64,000 nt of DNA from Hydrogenimonas cancrithermarum (GTDB taxonomy: Bacteria > Campylobacterota > Campylobacteria > Campylobacterales > Hydrogenimonadaceae): positions 1,006,501-1,070,500 of the forward strand of contig NZ_AP027370.1 in NCBI RefSeq assembly GCF_030296055.1, in the 5' to 3' direction. Under the pieces are notes generated by a model. The model made no database searches and had not been told where the DNA came from. It saw nothing but the letters and a program-made list of their open reading frames with translations. Shown one piece after another: positions 44,703-54,064 of the stretch. Both the position numbers and the translations under genes were made by a program. Each line of letters begins with the position of its first letter. The first letter of the stretch is position 1.

Positions 44703-46437
44703 TGTTTTCCTCCTTTTTCGGTCTGTTTTCACGATACGTTTTTAAATCCACAGCTCCCATGACAAAGGCGATGTTTGCCTGATCAATCGAAACGATATCC
44801 TCTTTCTTCAATGTCTCTTTCACCTCGGCATAGAGCGTCATCAAATCATCGTAGTCGCTTCCATACATCGAGTATTTGCGGCTCGCCTCGTAGATCTTGC
44901 GAAAGACACGGTCACTGTTTTGCATCGACAGCGCCCCGATGCCGTCGAGATATTTCTGTAGCGCATCGCTACCGTTTTGGTACTGCCAGTCCATCACAAA
45001 TTTCGCCAACGCTCCCAATACATAAAATTCCCGTGCCCTCGGCTTTTGTCGAAGCAGCTCCACCGCTTCGAACTTCTCTTTCGCCAATTGCGAAAAACGC
45101 TTACCTTCCTGCATCCTCACCTCCTTGTTCTCATGTAAATAGTCGTTTACGTTAAAACCCACTACGCCGAGTTTTCTCAGAAAATCCAAAAATCTCTGGT
45201 GCTTTTTGAAATCTATATCTTCGATATAGTATCCGTGAACGATCTCAGAAAGTTCCCGGCGTTCGCCGTTTTCCCGATTGTCGCCATAAAATATTTTCCT
45301 GGCGACCCAACGCTCAAGCAGTGGCATTGTCGGAATCGATTCTTTGCCAAATATCAGTTTTGCCAGCAGCAATCCATCTTCAATATAGTCTCCTAGATAG
45401 ACCCTATGGAGTTCCCGATTCTTGACTTTGATAAAGCGTGACGCTTTGCCTTCCATTCCATCCTCGTCCATTAGGGCAAACGCCCGTACAATCCTGGAAG
45501 GTGCCACATCTTCGATGAGATGGTGCAGATCGATGGCATTGTTCTGTTTGTGGGCAAAAAGAAAACTTAGCAGCACCTTTTTGCCCATCCGTTCACCTAC
45601 CAATCCTTTTGCCAGCCTCTGCAACTGCTTTTCGGCCATCACTTTACTTTCGGCACTCCCTGAATCCTCCCTGGAAAGCTGTGCCAGCTTGTCAAAAAAG
45701 TGTCGCTTCTCCTCAAAAAAGAGTGTTGGGAGTAGATAATAATTCAAACCGAATAGAGAAAAACGAAATATCTTCGCTTCGAAAAGTTTGACAAACCCCT
45801 GTTTCACCAGACATGCTTCGTCACGCCCCAAAGGAAGCAGTCGGTATTTGGTGATCTTCTGCAAAGGCTTGGGCAATTCGTTGACACTACAGAAATTGAG
45901 TCCTGCATCATATCCGATAACCATATCGTCGCTAAAATAGCTCGCACCTCTTTTCGTAAATACCCCTTCGCAAACCTTCTGCGCATAATTCTGCGCAACT
46001 TCAGGAAAAAGCTCATAAAAGGTCTTCCCATCCACTGTGAGGGCCAAATAGAGGTTTTTGATCTCCTTGTAGGGTTCAAGCAGGGCTTCGATCCTATCAG
46101 CATCGATGCGTTCATCAAATTTTCTGAGCTCTTCACGTCTGGCTTCGTCGAGGTATCTACGCATATTTTTAAATGCTTTTTTCAGCGCCTCTTTTAGTTT
46201 GTCAGGAGTATAGAAGAAAAAAGGATAGAGATTTCCACCGTTTGAAGAGGTCACCCGTAAAAAGAGTCTGGACCTAATCGCTTCTTTGTCGTAAATCTCC
46301 ACCCGATCCATATCGTCGATATCTACCAGTGCAATCTTTTCAATCGTCTTGACGTCGATCTGATTGTAATCCTGTAACGCTTCGTCCCGATACGCCACAC
46401 CCACATCCCGAAATATTTTTACCAGATCTGCCATCAC
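44695..46437 (-). CDS. cas8b: Cascade large subunit Cas8b (Csh1 type)
   Basis: Cas8b is the large subunit thought to read the PAM and recruit Cas3. The 580-residue protein matches the Csh1 form in length and position rather than by strong motifs. A segment with four possible metal-binding residues is not obvious. It overlaps cas6 by 4 bp and cas7 by 8 bp. With Csh2-type Cas7 it defines subtype I-B. Confidence 0.88.
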   Translation of the reverse strand: MMADLVKIFRDVGVAYRDEALQDYNQIDVKTIEKIALVDIDDMDRVEIYDKEAIRSRLFLRVTSSNGGNLYPFFFYTPDKLKEALKKAFKNMRRYLDEARREELRKFDERIDADRIEALLEPYKEIKNLYLALTVDGKTFYELFPEVAQNYAQKVCEGVFTKRGASYFSDDMVIGYDAGLNFCSVNELPKPLQKITKYRLLPLGRDEACLVKQGFVKLFEAKIFRFSLFGLNYYLLPTLFFEEKRHFFDKLAQLSREDSGSAESKVMAEKQLQRLAKGLVGERMGKKVLLSFLFAHKQNNAIDLHHLIEDVAPSRIVRAFALMDEDGMEGKASRFIKVKNRELHRVYLGDYIEDGLLLAKLIFGKESIPTMPLLERWVARKIFYGDNRENGERRELSEIVHGYYIEDIDFKKHQRFLDFLRKLGVVGFNVNDYLHENKEVRMQEGKRFSQLAKEKFEAVELLRQKPRAREFYVLGALAKFVMDWQYQNGSDALQKYLDGIGALSMQNSDRVFRKIYEASRKYSMYGSDYDDLMTLYAEVKETLKKEDIVSIDQANIAFVMGAVDLKTYRENRPKKEENNG

Positions 46438-47114
46438 AATATCTCCAAAAATCCCAGATTTTTCATCGTGTCGCTTCCCATCCCGGTTTTCAGAAGAAGA
46501 TTCAGCATCTCTTTGTCCGCTTCTATCTCATATCTAGCATTCCAAGCAACATAGGGAATATTTTCGTACCAGAAAGTCTGAGGTTTTGGACTTTGCCATT
46601 TGGGAGTGACGATCAGTTTTCCTTCATAAGGTTTTCCAAGCAAGGCTTCAAACTTTTGCAGCGAATGCTTGAGAACGATCCCAGTGTGTCGGTTTTCACC
46701 GGGTTCTAGAAAGATCTTACGGCCCGTCAGCGGATTTTTGACAGCGGCACATACAAATCCTCGTACCTGCAATCTGCCTTCTTCTGGAGCTTCACGTTCC
46801 ACCAGACTTACCGACGTCTGGGCAAAATGTACCTCTCCAAGCTTCAACCCCTCTTTGAGTACTGCCATGGCAAGCTCTTTTTCATGCAGAGGATTGAGTG
46901 CGGTGAAGTCGATCTCAAAACGGTCTTCGAAGTAGCGGATGCGAAAATTGGTGCTCTTGAAGCGTTTGCCGGTAGAGTGGGCATAGCCTTCATGCTCCTT
47001 CGGAGGTAGACAGGTATACGAAAAGGCTTGAAAAAGGCGGGCCATGCTCCTTCTTATCCGCACTCTTTCAGTGGAGGTTCTAGCAACGATATGAAGCACT
47101 CTTGATCCTTTCAA
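46434..47114 (-). CDS. cas6: crRNA-processing endoribonuclease Cas6
   Basis: Cas6 cuts the repeat RNA to leave the 8-base 5' handle ATTGAAAC. The 226-residue protein ends with the Gly-rich loop GMGSDTMKNLGFLEI that is typical of Cas6. A His near the N-terminus (EHEGYAHSTG, about 40-46) is a candidate catalytic residue. It is the first gene of the operon, about 60 bp after a TATAAT. The same enzyme should process both arrays because the handle and central dyad are identical. Confidence 0.9.
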   Translation of the reverse strand: MKGSRVLHIVARTSTERVRIRRSMARLFQAFSYTCLPPKEHEGYAHSTGKRFKSTNFRIRYFEDRFEIDFTALNPLHEKELAMAVLKEGLKLGEVHFAQTSVSLVEREAPEEGRLQVRGFVCAAVKNPLTGRKIFLEPGENRHTGIVLKHSLQKFEALLGKPYEGKLIVTPKWQSPKPQTFWYENIPYVAWNARYEIEADKEMLNLLLKTGMGSDTMKNLGFLEIL

Positions 47115-47172
47115 AACCGGTTATGGCGTATCGTATCCAGTGAAAACGACAGCATCGTGTCTGGTTGAAAAG

Positions 47173-47178
47173 ATTATA
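47173..47178 (-). promoter_or_regulatory. -10 element of the cas operon
   Basis: TATAAT on the minus strand, about 60 bp before the cas6 start. The -35 region is A/T-rich without a good match. Confidence 0.5.
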
Positions 47179-47206
47179 CTGTTTTTTGGTTTATTTTGTT
47201 AAACAA

Positions 47207-47647
47207 TCAATAATTTTCGTCGTCCACCGCTTCGATACCCCGGGCTTTGGCTTCGGCGGCCATGATGCCGGCCTCTTTTTCGCTGATGAGATTGCCCTCT
47301 TCGTCATAGAGTTTTCCGGTACGGACACCGCAGCTGGGGCTTCTGGCCTTCCCGACGAAGAGGTCGATGTCGGGATGGTCTTCGAAAAACTTCTCGGCAT
47401 ATTCGACGATGGGTTCGGTACGGTCGGCTTTGGAGTATTTGGTAAGTGCTTTGACGCCCTCGGGGGTGACGGTGAGGTCCATCGCTTCGCGCGGGGTGCC
47501 GAAACAGGCGTCTTCGGGGCAGAAGAACACGATTTCACACCCCTCTTTTTCCAGTTTTTCCATCACTTCCGGATTGCCCTTTGGCTCACCGTTGTAGCGG
47601 CAATTCTTTCCGGCCAGACAGGCGCTGACGGCCACTTTTTTACCCAT
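47207..47647 (-). CDS. DUF523 family protein
   Basis: The 146-residue protein has the DUF523 blocks ACLAGKNCRYNG, FCPEDACFGTPREAMDL and GKARSPSCGVRTGKLYD, with several conserved cysteines that may bind metal. The family is sometimes fused to DUF1722 and its function is unknown. It begins 1 bp after the aldehyde dehydrogenase gene, so they are probably cotranscribed. The cas operon starts 93 bp downstream with its own promoter. Confidence 0.88.
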   Translation of the reverse strand: MGKKVAVSACLAGKNCRYNGEPKGNPEVMEKLEKEGCEIVFFCPEDACFGTPREAMDLTVTPEGVKALTKYSKADRTEPIVEYAEKFFEDHPDIDLFVGKARSPSCGVRTGKLYDEEGNLISEKEAGIMAAEAKARGIEAVDDENY

Positions 47648-47648
47648 T

Positions 47649-49067
47649 TCAGAAAATCACCACCGACTGGATCTCCGTGAACTCCTCCAGGGCGAACTGC
47701 GGTCCTTCGCGGCCGACACCGGAGAGCTTCATGCCGCCGTAGGGCTGGATGTCGAAGCGCACCGTCGGGACATCGTTGACGACGATGCCGCCGCACTCGA
47801 ACGCATCGAGCGCGCGCTGCGTCATACGCAGGTCGTTGGTGAAGATGGAGAACTGCAGGCCGTAGGGGGAGTCGTTCATCTTCCGGGCCGCTTCGTCGAA
47901 ACTTTCGACTTTGACGAGGCTGACGATCGGGGCGAAGACCTCCTCGCAGACGATGGCCATATCGTCCGTGACGTCGGCCATGACGGTCGGGGCGAAAATG
48001 CCGTCTACGAGCTCACCCCCCGCGACGACGCGGGCACCCTCTTTTGCGGCACTCTCGACCCACCGCATCGCCCGCTCTTTCGATTCGTCGTTGATGAGCG
48101 GGCCCATGAAGGTGTCGTCGTCGTAGGGGCTGCCGACTTTGAGCTTTTTCGTCTCTTCCGCCAGCGCTTCGGCGAAGTCGTCGTAAACCGCGGCATCGAC
48201 GTAGATACGCTGCAAAGAGATGCAGACCTGGCCGGAGTTGACGAAGGCACCAAAGGCGCAGCGCGCTGCGGCATGGGCGATGTCGGCGCTCTTTTCGACG
48301 AATGTCGCCGCGTTGCCGCCGAGCTCCAGGCTCACCTTCTTGATACCCGCGCTTTTCGTGATGATGTTGCCGACCGGGACGCTGCCCGTAAAGCTGACGA
48401 CACGCGGTATGGGGCTCGTCACGAGTGCGCTCCCCACTTCGGCATCGCCATAGACGACACTCAAGGCGTCTTCGACAGCGTATTCGCTTTCGATGAAGAG
48501 TTTTGCGAAGAGGTAGGCCGTCGCCGGCGCTTCCGGGGTCGGCTTGAGCACGACGCTGCAGCCGGCTCCCAGGGCGGGAGCGAGTTTGTGCGCGGCGAGA
48601 TTGAGCGGGAAGTTGAACGGGGTGATCGCCACGACGACGCCGGCGGGAACGCGGCGCCAGAAGGCCGTCGATCTCTTTCCGCTCGGTGTCGCGTCGGTCG
48701 GGATCGTCTCACCCCGCAGATGAACCAGTGCATCGGCCGTCAGGTCGATCGTCTCGATACAGCGATCCACCTCGATGCGGCTGAACATGACCGGCTTCCC
48801 GATCTCGTCGGTAATCGTTTTGGCAAAAAGCTCCTTCTGTTCTCTCATCCGTTTCGCCACGTCACGTAGCCATGCGATACGCTGTGAAAGCGGTGCTCTC
48901 CTGCTTCGCTCGAAGGCGCTTTCCGCTACCTTCAGCGCCGCTTCGGCATCTTCGGCACCGCAAAGCGGAAACACTGAAACCACCTCACCGCTGTATGGTG
49001 ATTTTCTCTCCCCTTTTTCACCTTTTGAAACCGTTTTGGACCCCATAAAGATTTTCGCTTCGATCAT
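47649..49067 (-). CDS. NAD(P)-dependent aldehyde dehydrogenase
   Basis: The 472-residue protein is of the ALDH superfamily: the NAD fold with PFNFPLNLAAHKLAPAL and FTGSVPVG, general base Glu in LELGGNA (about 250), and catalytic Cys in NSGQVCISLQR (about 284). The form resembles lactaldehyde or succinate-semialdehyde and glyceraldehyde-type enzymes, but the substrate cannot be decided. It is divergent from ilvE. Confidence 0.9.
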   Translation of the reverse strand: MIEAKIFMGSKTVSKGEKGERKSPYSGEVVSVFPLCGAEDAEAALKVAESAFERSRRAPLSQRIAWLRDVAKRMREQKELFAKTITDEIGKPVMFSRIEVDRCIETIDLTADALVHLRGETIPTDATPSGKRSTAFWRRVPAGVVVAITPFNFPLNLAAHKLAPALGAGCSVVLKPTPEAPATAYLFAKLFIESEYAVEDALSVVYGDAEVGSALVTSPIPRVVSFTGSVPVGNIITKSAGIKKVSLELGGNAATFVEKSADIAHAAARCAFGAFVNSGQVCISLQRIYVDAAVYDDFAEALAEETKKLKVGSPYDDDTFMGPLINDESKERAMRWVESAAKEGARVVAGGELVDGIFAPTVMADVTDDMAIVCEEVFAPIVSLVKVESFDEAARKMNDSPYGLQFSIFTNDLRMTQRALDAFECGGIVVNDVPTVRFDIQPYGGMKLSGVGREGPQFALEEFTEIQSVVIF

Positions 49068-49154
49068 GCTATCCCTTTTTCAAAAACTGCTTTTAATCTA
49101 TTATAAGATAAAATCAACCAATTTTTTACTGAAACATCTCTTTTGGAGTACTGA

Positions 49155-50069
49155 ATGAAACAAGCTGATACCATTTGGATGAACGGCAGACTGGTTCCCT
49201 GGGACGAGGCGAACGTTCATATCCTGACACATACGCTACACTACGGCAACGGCGTCTTCGAAGGGACCCGCGCCTACAAGACCGACAAAGGACTGGCGAT
49301 CTTCCGTCTGCGCGACCACACCCGGCGCCTGCTCAACTCGGCCAAGATCACGATGATCAAGAGCCCATACACACTCGAAGAACTCGAAGCCGCACAGCTG
49401 GAACTGCTGCGCGAAAACCACTTCGAAAGCAACGTCTACATTCGCCCGCTCATCTATCTGGGATACGGCGTCATGGGCCTCTACCACATCAACGCCCCCG
49501 TCGAAGTGGCGATCGCGGCATGGGAGTGGGGCAGCTACCTCGGCGACGATGGGCTCGAAAACGGAATCCGCGTCAAAATCGCCTCGTTTGCCAGAAACTC
49601 GGTCAAATCGACGATGGGCAAAGCCAAGGCGGTCGCCAACTATCTCAACAGCCAGATGGCCAAATTCGAAGCGCTCGAAGCGGGCTACGAAGAGGCGCTG
49701 CTTCTCGATGACGAAGGCTTTGTCGCCGAAGGGAGCGGCGAATGTTTCTTCATCGTCCGCGACGGTGTCATCGTCACGCCACCGCACGACAACAGCCTCG
49801 AATCGATCACCCAGGCGACTGTCATCGAGCTTGCCGAAAAACTGGGTTACACCGTCGAATTCCGCCGTATCACCCGCGACGAAGTCTACATCGCCGACGA
49901 AGCTTTCTTCACGGGGACCGCGGCGGAGGTGACACCGGTGCGCGAAGTCGACGCCCGCGTTATCGGCGAAGGCAAACGCGGCCCGATTACCGAACATTTG
50001 CAGCGTGAATACTTCGATGTCGTTTACGGCCGAAACAAAGATTTCGAACACTATTTGACCTATATCTAA
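49155..50069 (+). CDS. ilvE: branched-chain amino acid aminotransferase
   Basis: IlvE carries out the last step of Val, Leu and Ile synthesis. The 304-residue fold-type IV PLP enzyme has HTLHYGNGVFEGTRAY, the PLP lysine (Lys158 in GKAKAVANYLNSQ) and the signature EALLLDDEGFVAEGSGECFF. TTGGAG lies before the ATG. It is followed by the prohibitin gene, an order also known in C. jejuni (Cj0269c/Cj0268c, from memory). Confidence 0.95.
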   Translation: MKQADTIWMNGRLVPWDEANVHILTHTLHYGNGVFEGTRAYKTDKGLAIFRLRDHTRRLLNSAKITMIKSPYTLEELEAAQLELLRENHFESNVYIRPLIYLGYGVMGLYHINAPVEVAIAAWEWGSYLGDDGLENGIRVKIASFARNSVKSTMGKAKAVANYLNSQMAKFEALEAGYEEALLLDDEGFVAEGSGECFFIVRDGVIVTPPHDNSLESITQATVIELAEKLGYTVEFRRITRDEVYIADEAFFTGTAAEVTPVREVDARVIGEGKRGPITEHLQREYFDVVYGRNKDFEHYLTYI

Positions 50070-50164
50070 ATTTTGTTATCGGGTATACTGGGATTGAAAA
50101 ACCTTTTTTCAAAAACCAAAACACTCGATACACAACATAGTACTTAACACAAAAAAGGAACATC

Positions 50165-51223
50165 ATGCCAGCAGACATGAACGACTATTTCAATAAGCAG
50201 CGCGGCAAAGGCGGCGACAACCAGCCTCCGAAACCGCCACAGTTCATCCAGGATTTCAGCAAGAAAGCGACGGCGCTTTACGTGCTCATCATCGTCGCGG
50301 CGCTACTGATATTTTTCAAACCGTTCGTCGTCATCAACTCCGGCGAAGTCGGTATTTTGAAAACGGCGGGTAAGTTCGATCCCCAGCCGCTTCAGCCGGG
50401 GCTTCACCTCTTCATTCCCGCCATACAGGATGTCATCGTCGTCGACACGCGCGTACGGATCGTCAACTATAAATCGCATGCGGGCGAAGGGGATTTCGAC
50501 CGACGCGGCGGCGTTTTGATCAAACCGGCGATCGAAGTGCTCGACGCACGGGGCCTTCCTGTCAATATCGAATTGACGGTTCAGTACCGACTCAACCCGA
50601 TGCGCGCTCCCCAAACCATCGCGGAATGGGGCCTCAACTGGGAAGAGAAGATCATCAACCCCGTCGTGCGTGATGTCGTTCGAAACGTCATCGGCCAGTA
50701 CAAAGCAGAAGATCTTCCCGTCAAACGGAACGAAATCGCGATAAAAATCCAGACAGCGATCGCCAAAGAGATCGACAAACTGGAAGGCGAACCGGTCGAA
50801 CTGGTCGCCGTGCAGTTGCGATCCATCATGCTGCCTCCGAAAATCAAAGACCAGATCGAGCGCGTTCAGATCGCGAAGCAGGAAGCGGAGCGTGTCAAAT
50901 ACGAGGTGTTGAGAGCGAAACAGGAAGCCGAGAAAAAAGCGGCACTCGCAAAAGGTACAGCTGACGCGAAAAAGATCGAAGCGCAAGGCGAAGCGGACCG
51001 TATCCGCATCGAGGCCAATGCACAGGCCAAAGCGAACAAACTGATCAGCGATTCACTCTCCGACAAACTTTTGACACTCAAACAGATTCAGATCCAGGGC
51101 AAGTTCAACGAAGCACTCAAGTTCAACAAAGACGCCAAAATCTTCCTGACACCCGGTGGTGCGGTACCGAATATCTGGATCGACAGCAAAGACAAACAGA
51201 AGACGACGACCGTAGGACGTTAG
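50165..51223 (+). CDS. prohibitin/SPFH-domain membrane protein
   Basis: The 352-residue protein has a short cytoplasmic N-terminus, one membrane helix (about residues 39-55), an SPFH/band-7 domain (about 58-240) and a long coiled coil rich in Ala/Glu/Lys (about 225-300). It resembles prohibitin or HflK/C-like scaffold proteins that organise membrane microdomains and FtsH. AAAGGA precedes the ATG. hisIE starts 1 bp after its stop. Confidence 0.9.
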   Translation: MPADMNDYFNKQRGKGGDNQPPKPPQFIQDFSKKATALYVLIIVAALLIFFKPFVVINSGEVGILKTAGKFDPQPLQPGLHLFIPAIQDVIVVDTRVRIVNYKSHAGEGDFDRRGGVLIKPAIEVLDARGLPVNIELTVQYRLNPMRAPQTIAEWGLNWEEKIINPVVRDVVRNVIGQYKAEDLPVKRNEIAIKIQTAIAKEIDKLEGEPVELVAVQLRSIMLPPKIKDQIERVQIAKQEAERVKYEVLRAKQEAEKKAALAKGTADAKKIEAQGEADRIRIEANAQAKANKLISDSLSDKLLTLKQIQIQGKFNEALKFNKDAKIFLTPGGAVPNIWIDSKDKQKTTTVGR

Positions 51224-51224
51224 C

Positions 51225-51896
51225 ATGATCACGATCGACTGGGAAAAGACGCCGCTCGTTCCTGCCATCGTGCAGGATGCCGACACCAAAGAGGTGCTGA
51301 TGCTCGCTTACATGAACAAAGAGGCGTTCGAGAAAAGCCGCGACACCGGATATGCACACTACTACTCCAGAAGCCGCAAGCGTCTCTGGAAAAAAGGTGA
51401 AACCAGCGGCCACACCCAGGAGATCGTGCAGATGATGCTCGACTGCGACGGCGACACCTTGCTGCTGCTGGTGCATCAACACGGCGTCGCCTGCCATACG
51501 GGCCGCAAAAGTTGCTTCTTTACCGATATTCAGTCCGGTAAAACGACCACGGACGCGGAGGTCGATACGACTGCAGTCTACGGCGTCGTCGACACACTCT
51601 ACCACACCATTCTCGAGCGGAAAAAGAGCGATCCGAACACTTCGTACACGGCAAAACTGCTGCAGGGAAAAGAGAACGGCATGCTCAAAAAAATCGTCGA
51701 GGAGGCGGGAGAGTTCTGTTTCGCCGTCAAAGACGACGATGAGGACGAGATCGTCTACGAGTGTGCGGACCTGACCTATCATGTCCTGGTCGCACTCGGA
51801 AAAAAAGAGATCTCTCCCGACCGTATCAAACAGGAGCTCGCACGCCGCTTCGGCATGAGCGGCATCGAAGAGAAAAACAGCAGAGACGATGGCTGA
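51225..51896 (+). CDS. hisIE: bifunctional phosphoribosyl-AMP cyclohydrolase/phosphoribosyl-ATP pyrophosphatase
   Basis: HisIE carries out steps 2 and 3 of histidine synthesis. The 223-residue fusion has the HisI domain (1 to about 120; [38 protein letters not shown]) and the HisE domain (about 128-215; [24 protein letters not shown]). Its stop overlaps the DUF2393 gene start by 8 bp. No other his genes are near. Confidence 0.96.
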   Translation: MITIDWEKTPLVPAIVQDADTKEVLMLAYMNKEAFEKSRDTGYAHYYSRSRKRLWKKGETSGHTQEIVQMMLDCDGDTLLLLVHQHGVACHTGRKSCFFTDIQSGKTTTDAEVDTTAVYGVVDTLYHTILERKKSDPNTSYTAKLLQGKENGMLKKIVEEAGEFCFAVKDDDEDEIVYECADLTYHVLVALGKKEISPDRIKQELARRFGMSGIEEKNSRDDG

Positions 51897-52413
51897 ACTT
51901 TTTAAAAGTTACCTCTACTACACCTTTCATTCTCTTACAAAATACGATTTTATGGCGATTGGATGGGTTCTCTTCCTCGCTGTGCTCCTAATGATCCTCG
52001 GTGCTTTCATCAAGCGAAAAACGATTGCTTACGCACTTCTTTTTATCGGTTTTCTCCTCTTCTTCGCAGGCCCGCCAGCCATCAAGGTGGCGATGGACAG
52101 TTATCTAAGAGCAGCCGAAGTCGAGGTTGAAAAGGTAAAAACACTGGCATACAGCGACGCCGCTATCGTTGAAGGTACCATAGAAAATCGTGGAAAGATC
52201 AACTTTTCAAAATGCGATCTCGTGCTGATTTTCCGCAAACCTGCGAAGGGCGGGATCGAAGCACTCTCCGCTTTTTTCAAACCGCTCGATATCCGTATCG
52301 AGCCACTCGGCGAGGCACTCGAAAAAGGCTCGGCTAAACCCTTTAAAATAGTCGTCGATCATTTCAGTAGAAACGATTTCAATCTCTCCGTACTAGCGAG
52401 GTGCTATCCATGA
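51889..52413 (+). CDS. DUF2393 membrane protein (copy 1)
   Basis: The 174-residue protein has two N-terminal membrane helices (about 24-45 and 47-70) and a C-terminal beta-rich domain ([25 protein letters not shown]) resembling FxLYD-like domains. DUF2393 proteins are known in Campylobacterota without a function. It overlaps both hisIE and the next gene, so four genes from ilvE on may form one unit. Confidence 0.75.
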   Translation: MAELFKSYLYYTFHSLTKYDFMAIGWVLFLAVLLMILGAFIKRKTIAYALLFIGFLLFFAGPPAIKVAMDSYLRAAEVEVEKVKTLAYSDAAIVEGTIENRGKINFSKCDLVLIFRKPAKGGIEALSAFFKPLDIRIEPLGEALEKGSAKPFKIVVDHFSRNDFNLSVLARCYP

Positions 52414-52952
52414 CCTATTTCACCATCATCCACTGGCTTATGCTTCTCTTTTTTCTGGCCCTCTTTATCCTACTGGTCATCGTCTCAAGAAAAGAGAGCC
52501 GGCCAAACGTCTTCTGGTCGATGGTCTTCGCATCGTTCCTGGTTACGTCGACAGCAGCCGTATTCAGCATGTTCGTACTCGACAAATATACAAAAAAAGG
52601 GAAACTGCTCTCGATAGAGAATCATCGGATACTCCGTACCGAAGAGATCGTTTTCAAAGGGAAGGTCGCCAATGTCGGGAAGTTCACGATCGGGAAGTGC
52701 AAACTCACGGTCAAGATGATCAACAATCCGGTGGAAGCGGGAAAACTGAGCGGAGGGCAGATATTCAAGCCTTCCGGACTCGAGTTCTTCAAATCGAAAG
52801 AGAAGAAGGAAAACCGGCCCAATACGATCGAAAAAGAGTTTGTCGTAGCCAGAGATCTCAAGCCGAGAGAAGTGCAGCCTTTCACGATACGGATGCACTA
52901 TCCGCCCTACTTTTCAAAGACACGCCTTATCTACAAACTCTACTGCCACTGA
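52410..52952 (+). CDS. DUF2393 membrane protein (copy 2)
   Basis: The 180-residue protein has the same plan as the gene before it: two membrane helices (about 8-27 and 35-58) and a beta-rich C-terminal domain (VFKGKVANVGKFTIGKCKLTVKM). The shared phrase G.V.N.GK...KC.L shows that the pair arose by duplication. The ATG at 52410 overlaps the previous stop by 4 bp. It ends directly before a 7-bp repeat array. Confidence 0.75.
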   Translation: MTYFTIIHWLMLLFFLALFILLVIVSRKESRPNVFWSMVFASFLVTSTAAVFSMFVLDKYTKKGKLLSIENHRILRTEEIVFKGKVANVGKFTIGKCKLTVKMINNPVEAGKLSGGQIFKPSGLEFFKSKEKKENRPNTIEKEFVVARDLKPREVQPFTIRMHYPPYFSKTRLIYKLYCH

Positions 52953-52953
52953 A

Positions 52954-53013
52954 GAGTTTTGAGTTTTGAGTTTTGAGTTTTGAGAAAGATGACATGAACG
53001 GGAGTTCATGTCA
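52954..53013. repeat. heptad array plus hairpin (element E, half form)
   Basis: GAGTTTT is repeated four times (52954-52981), starting one base after the DUF2393 stop codon. It is followed by a perfect 10-bp hairpin TGACATGAAC-GGGA-GTTCATGTCA (52990-53013). It lies between convergent genes and may end transcription from both sides, although no T run follows. There is no second 7-bp array. Confidence 0.85.
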
Positions 53014-53018
53014 AGGGT

Positions 53019-53972
53019 TCAGTAGATGTACCCCGCTTTTTTCAGCGCTTCACGAATATGCTTCATCTGCCGATGTTTGTTGCGGCACCACTCCGGAGCG
53101 AGCAGCGAATCGTCTTCGATACCTGCCGTCACACGCTGCACGCTGATCGTCGGCGGCAGCATCTTGATCGACTCGACCAGCAGCCTGATGTAGGTCTCTT
53201 CATCGATAGGCGTGAACTTTCCCTTCAAATAATCGACGGCGAGCGCCGTGTTTTTGACGACATAAAGGGGGTGAATCTTGATCGAGTCGATACCCCACCG
53301 GATTGACTCCCGAACGGTATCGAGCATCATCGTCTCATTTTCACCCGGCAGACCGAAAATCACGTGGCCGCAAACATTGAGCCCTTTTGCCTTGCTGCGT
53401 TCGATCCACTCTTTGACATTGGCACTGTCGTGCCCCCGATTGATCGCTTCGAGCGTCTCATCGTAGATCGACTGGATTCCATACTCGATCCATATCTCAT
53501 ACCTTTCGGAAAGTTCCGCAAGATAGTCGAGAATCTCGTCGGTCACGCTGTCACTGCGTGTTCCGATGCTCAGGCCGATACAGCCAGGCTGCCGCAGCGC
53601 CTCTTCATAGAGCGCCTTGAGCGTCTCGATAGGAGCATAAGTATTGGTAAACGACTGAAAATAGGCGAGAAACTTTTTCACGCCATATTTGCCCGCAAGG
53701 CGCTTCGATGTGGCACCGTACTGTATGCGCACCTGCTCGAGCTGTTTTTCAAGCAGCGGGTTTTCGCTGCTTGCGGGATTGAGATAGAACTTTTTCGAAG
53801 GTTTGGCGAGATTGGGGCTGAACGATTCGTTCAGACAAAACGTACACCCTCCCTTCGCGACGGTCCCGTCGATATTCGGACAGGTAAACCCCTGGATACT
53901 GAGCGGTACCTTGTAGACATCTTCGCCGAATTTTTTGCGAAAATACCGCCCAATGGTCAATACTTTTTTCAC
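53019..53972 (-). CDS. radical SAM protein, TIGR01212/YhcC family
   Basis: The 317-residue protein has a radical SAM cluster motif with wide first spacing (CPNIDGTVAKGGCTFC), a TIM-barrel with GLSIGTRSDSV and GHVIFGLPGE, and a C-terminal domain. It matches the TIGR01212 (YhcC) family, whose substrate is not established. It lies downstream of purF, with about 90 bp between. Confidence 0.9.
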   Translation of the reverse strand: MKKVLTIGRYFRKKFGEDVYKVPLSIQGFTCPNIDGTVAKGGCTFCLNESFSPNLAKPSKKFYLNPASSENPLLEKQLEQVRIQYGATSKRLAGKYGVKKFLAYFQSFTNTYAPIETLKALYEEALRQPGCIGLSIGTRSDSVTDEILDYLAELSERYEIWIEYGIQSIYDETLEAINRGHDSANVKEWIERSKAKGLNVCGHVIFGLPGENETMMLDTVRESIRWGIDSIKIHPLYVVKNTALAVDYLKGKFTPIDEETYIRLLVESIKMLPPTISVQRVTAGIEDDSLLAPEWCRNKHRQMKHIREALKKAGYIY

Positions 53973-54016
53973 ACTCCCCCTTTAACGCTTCGCTTGGCTG
54001 GAGGTGGAAGTCGAGA

Positions 54017-54037
54017 GAGTTTTCGTCTTGAAAACTC
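54017..54037. terminator. hairpin after purF
   Basis: GAGTTTTC-GTCTT-GAAAACTC forms an 8-bp stem with a 5-base loop, 28 bp after the purF stop. It could be a terminator or processing site between purF and the radical SAM gene. Confidence 0.45.
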
Positions 54038-54064
54038 GGCTCCAACCTTCGCCTCTTCAACCTT

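Noticed and set aside
38561-47114. A class 2 or type III effector in or near the cas locus
   Set aside because: Every gene fits type I-B; no Cas9, Cas12, Cas13 or Cas10 is present.
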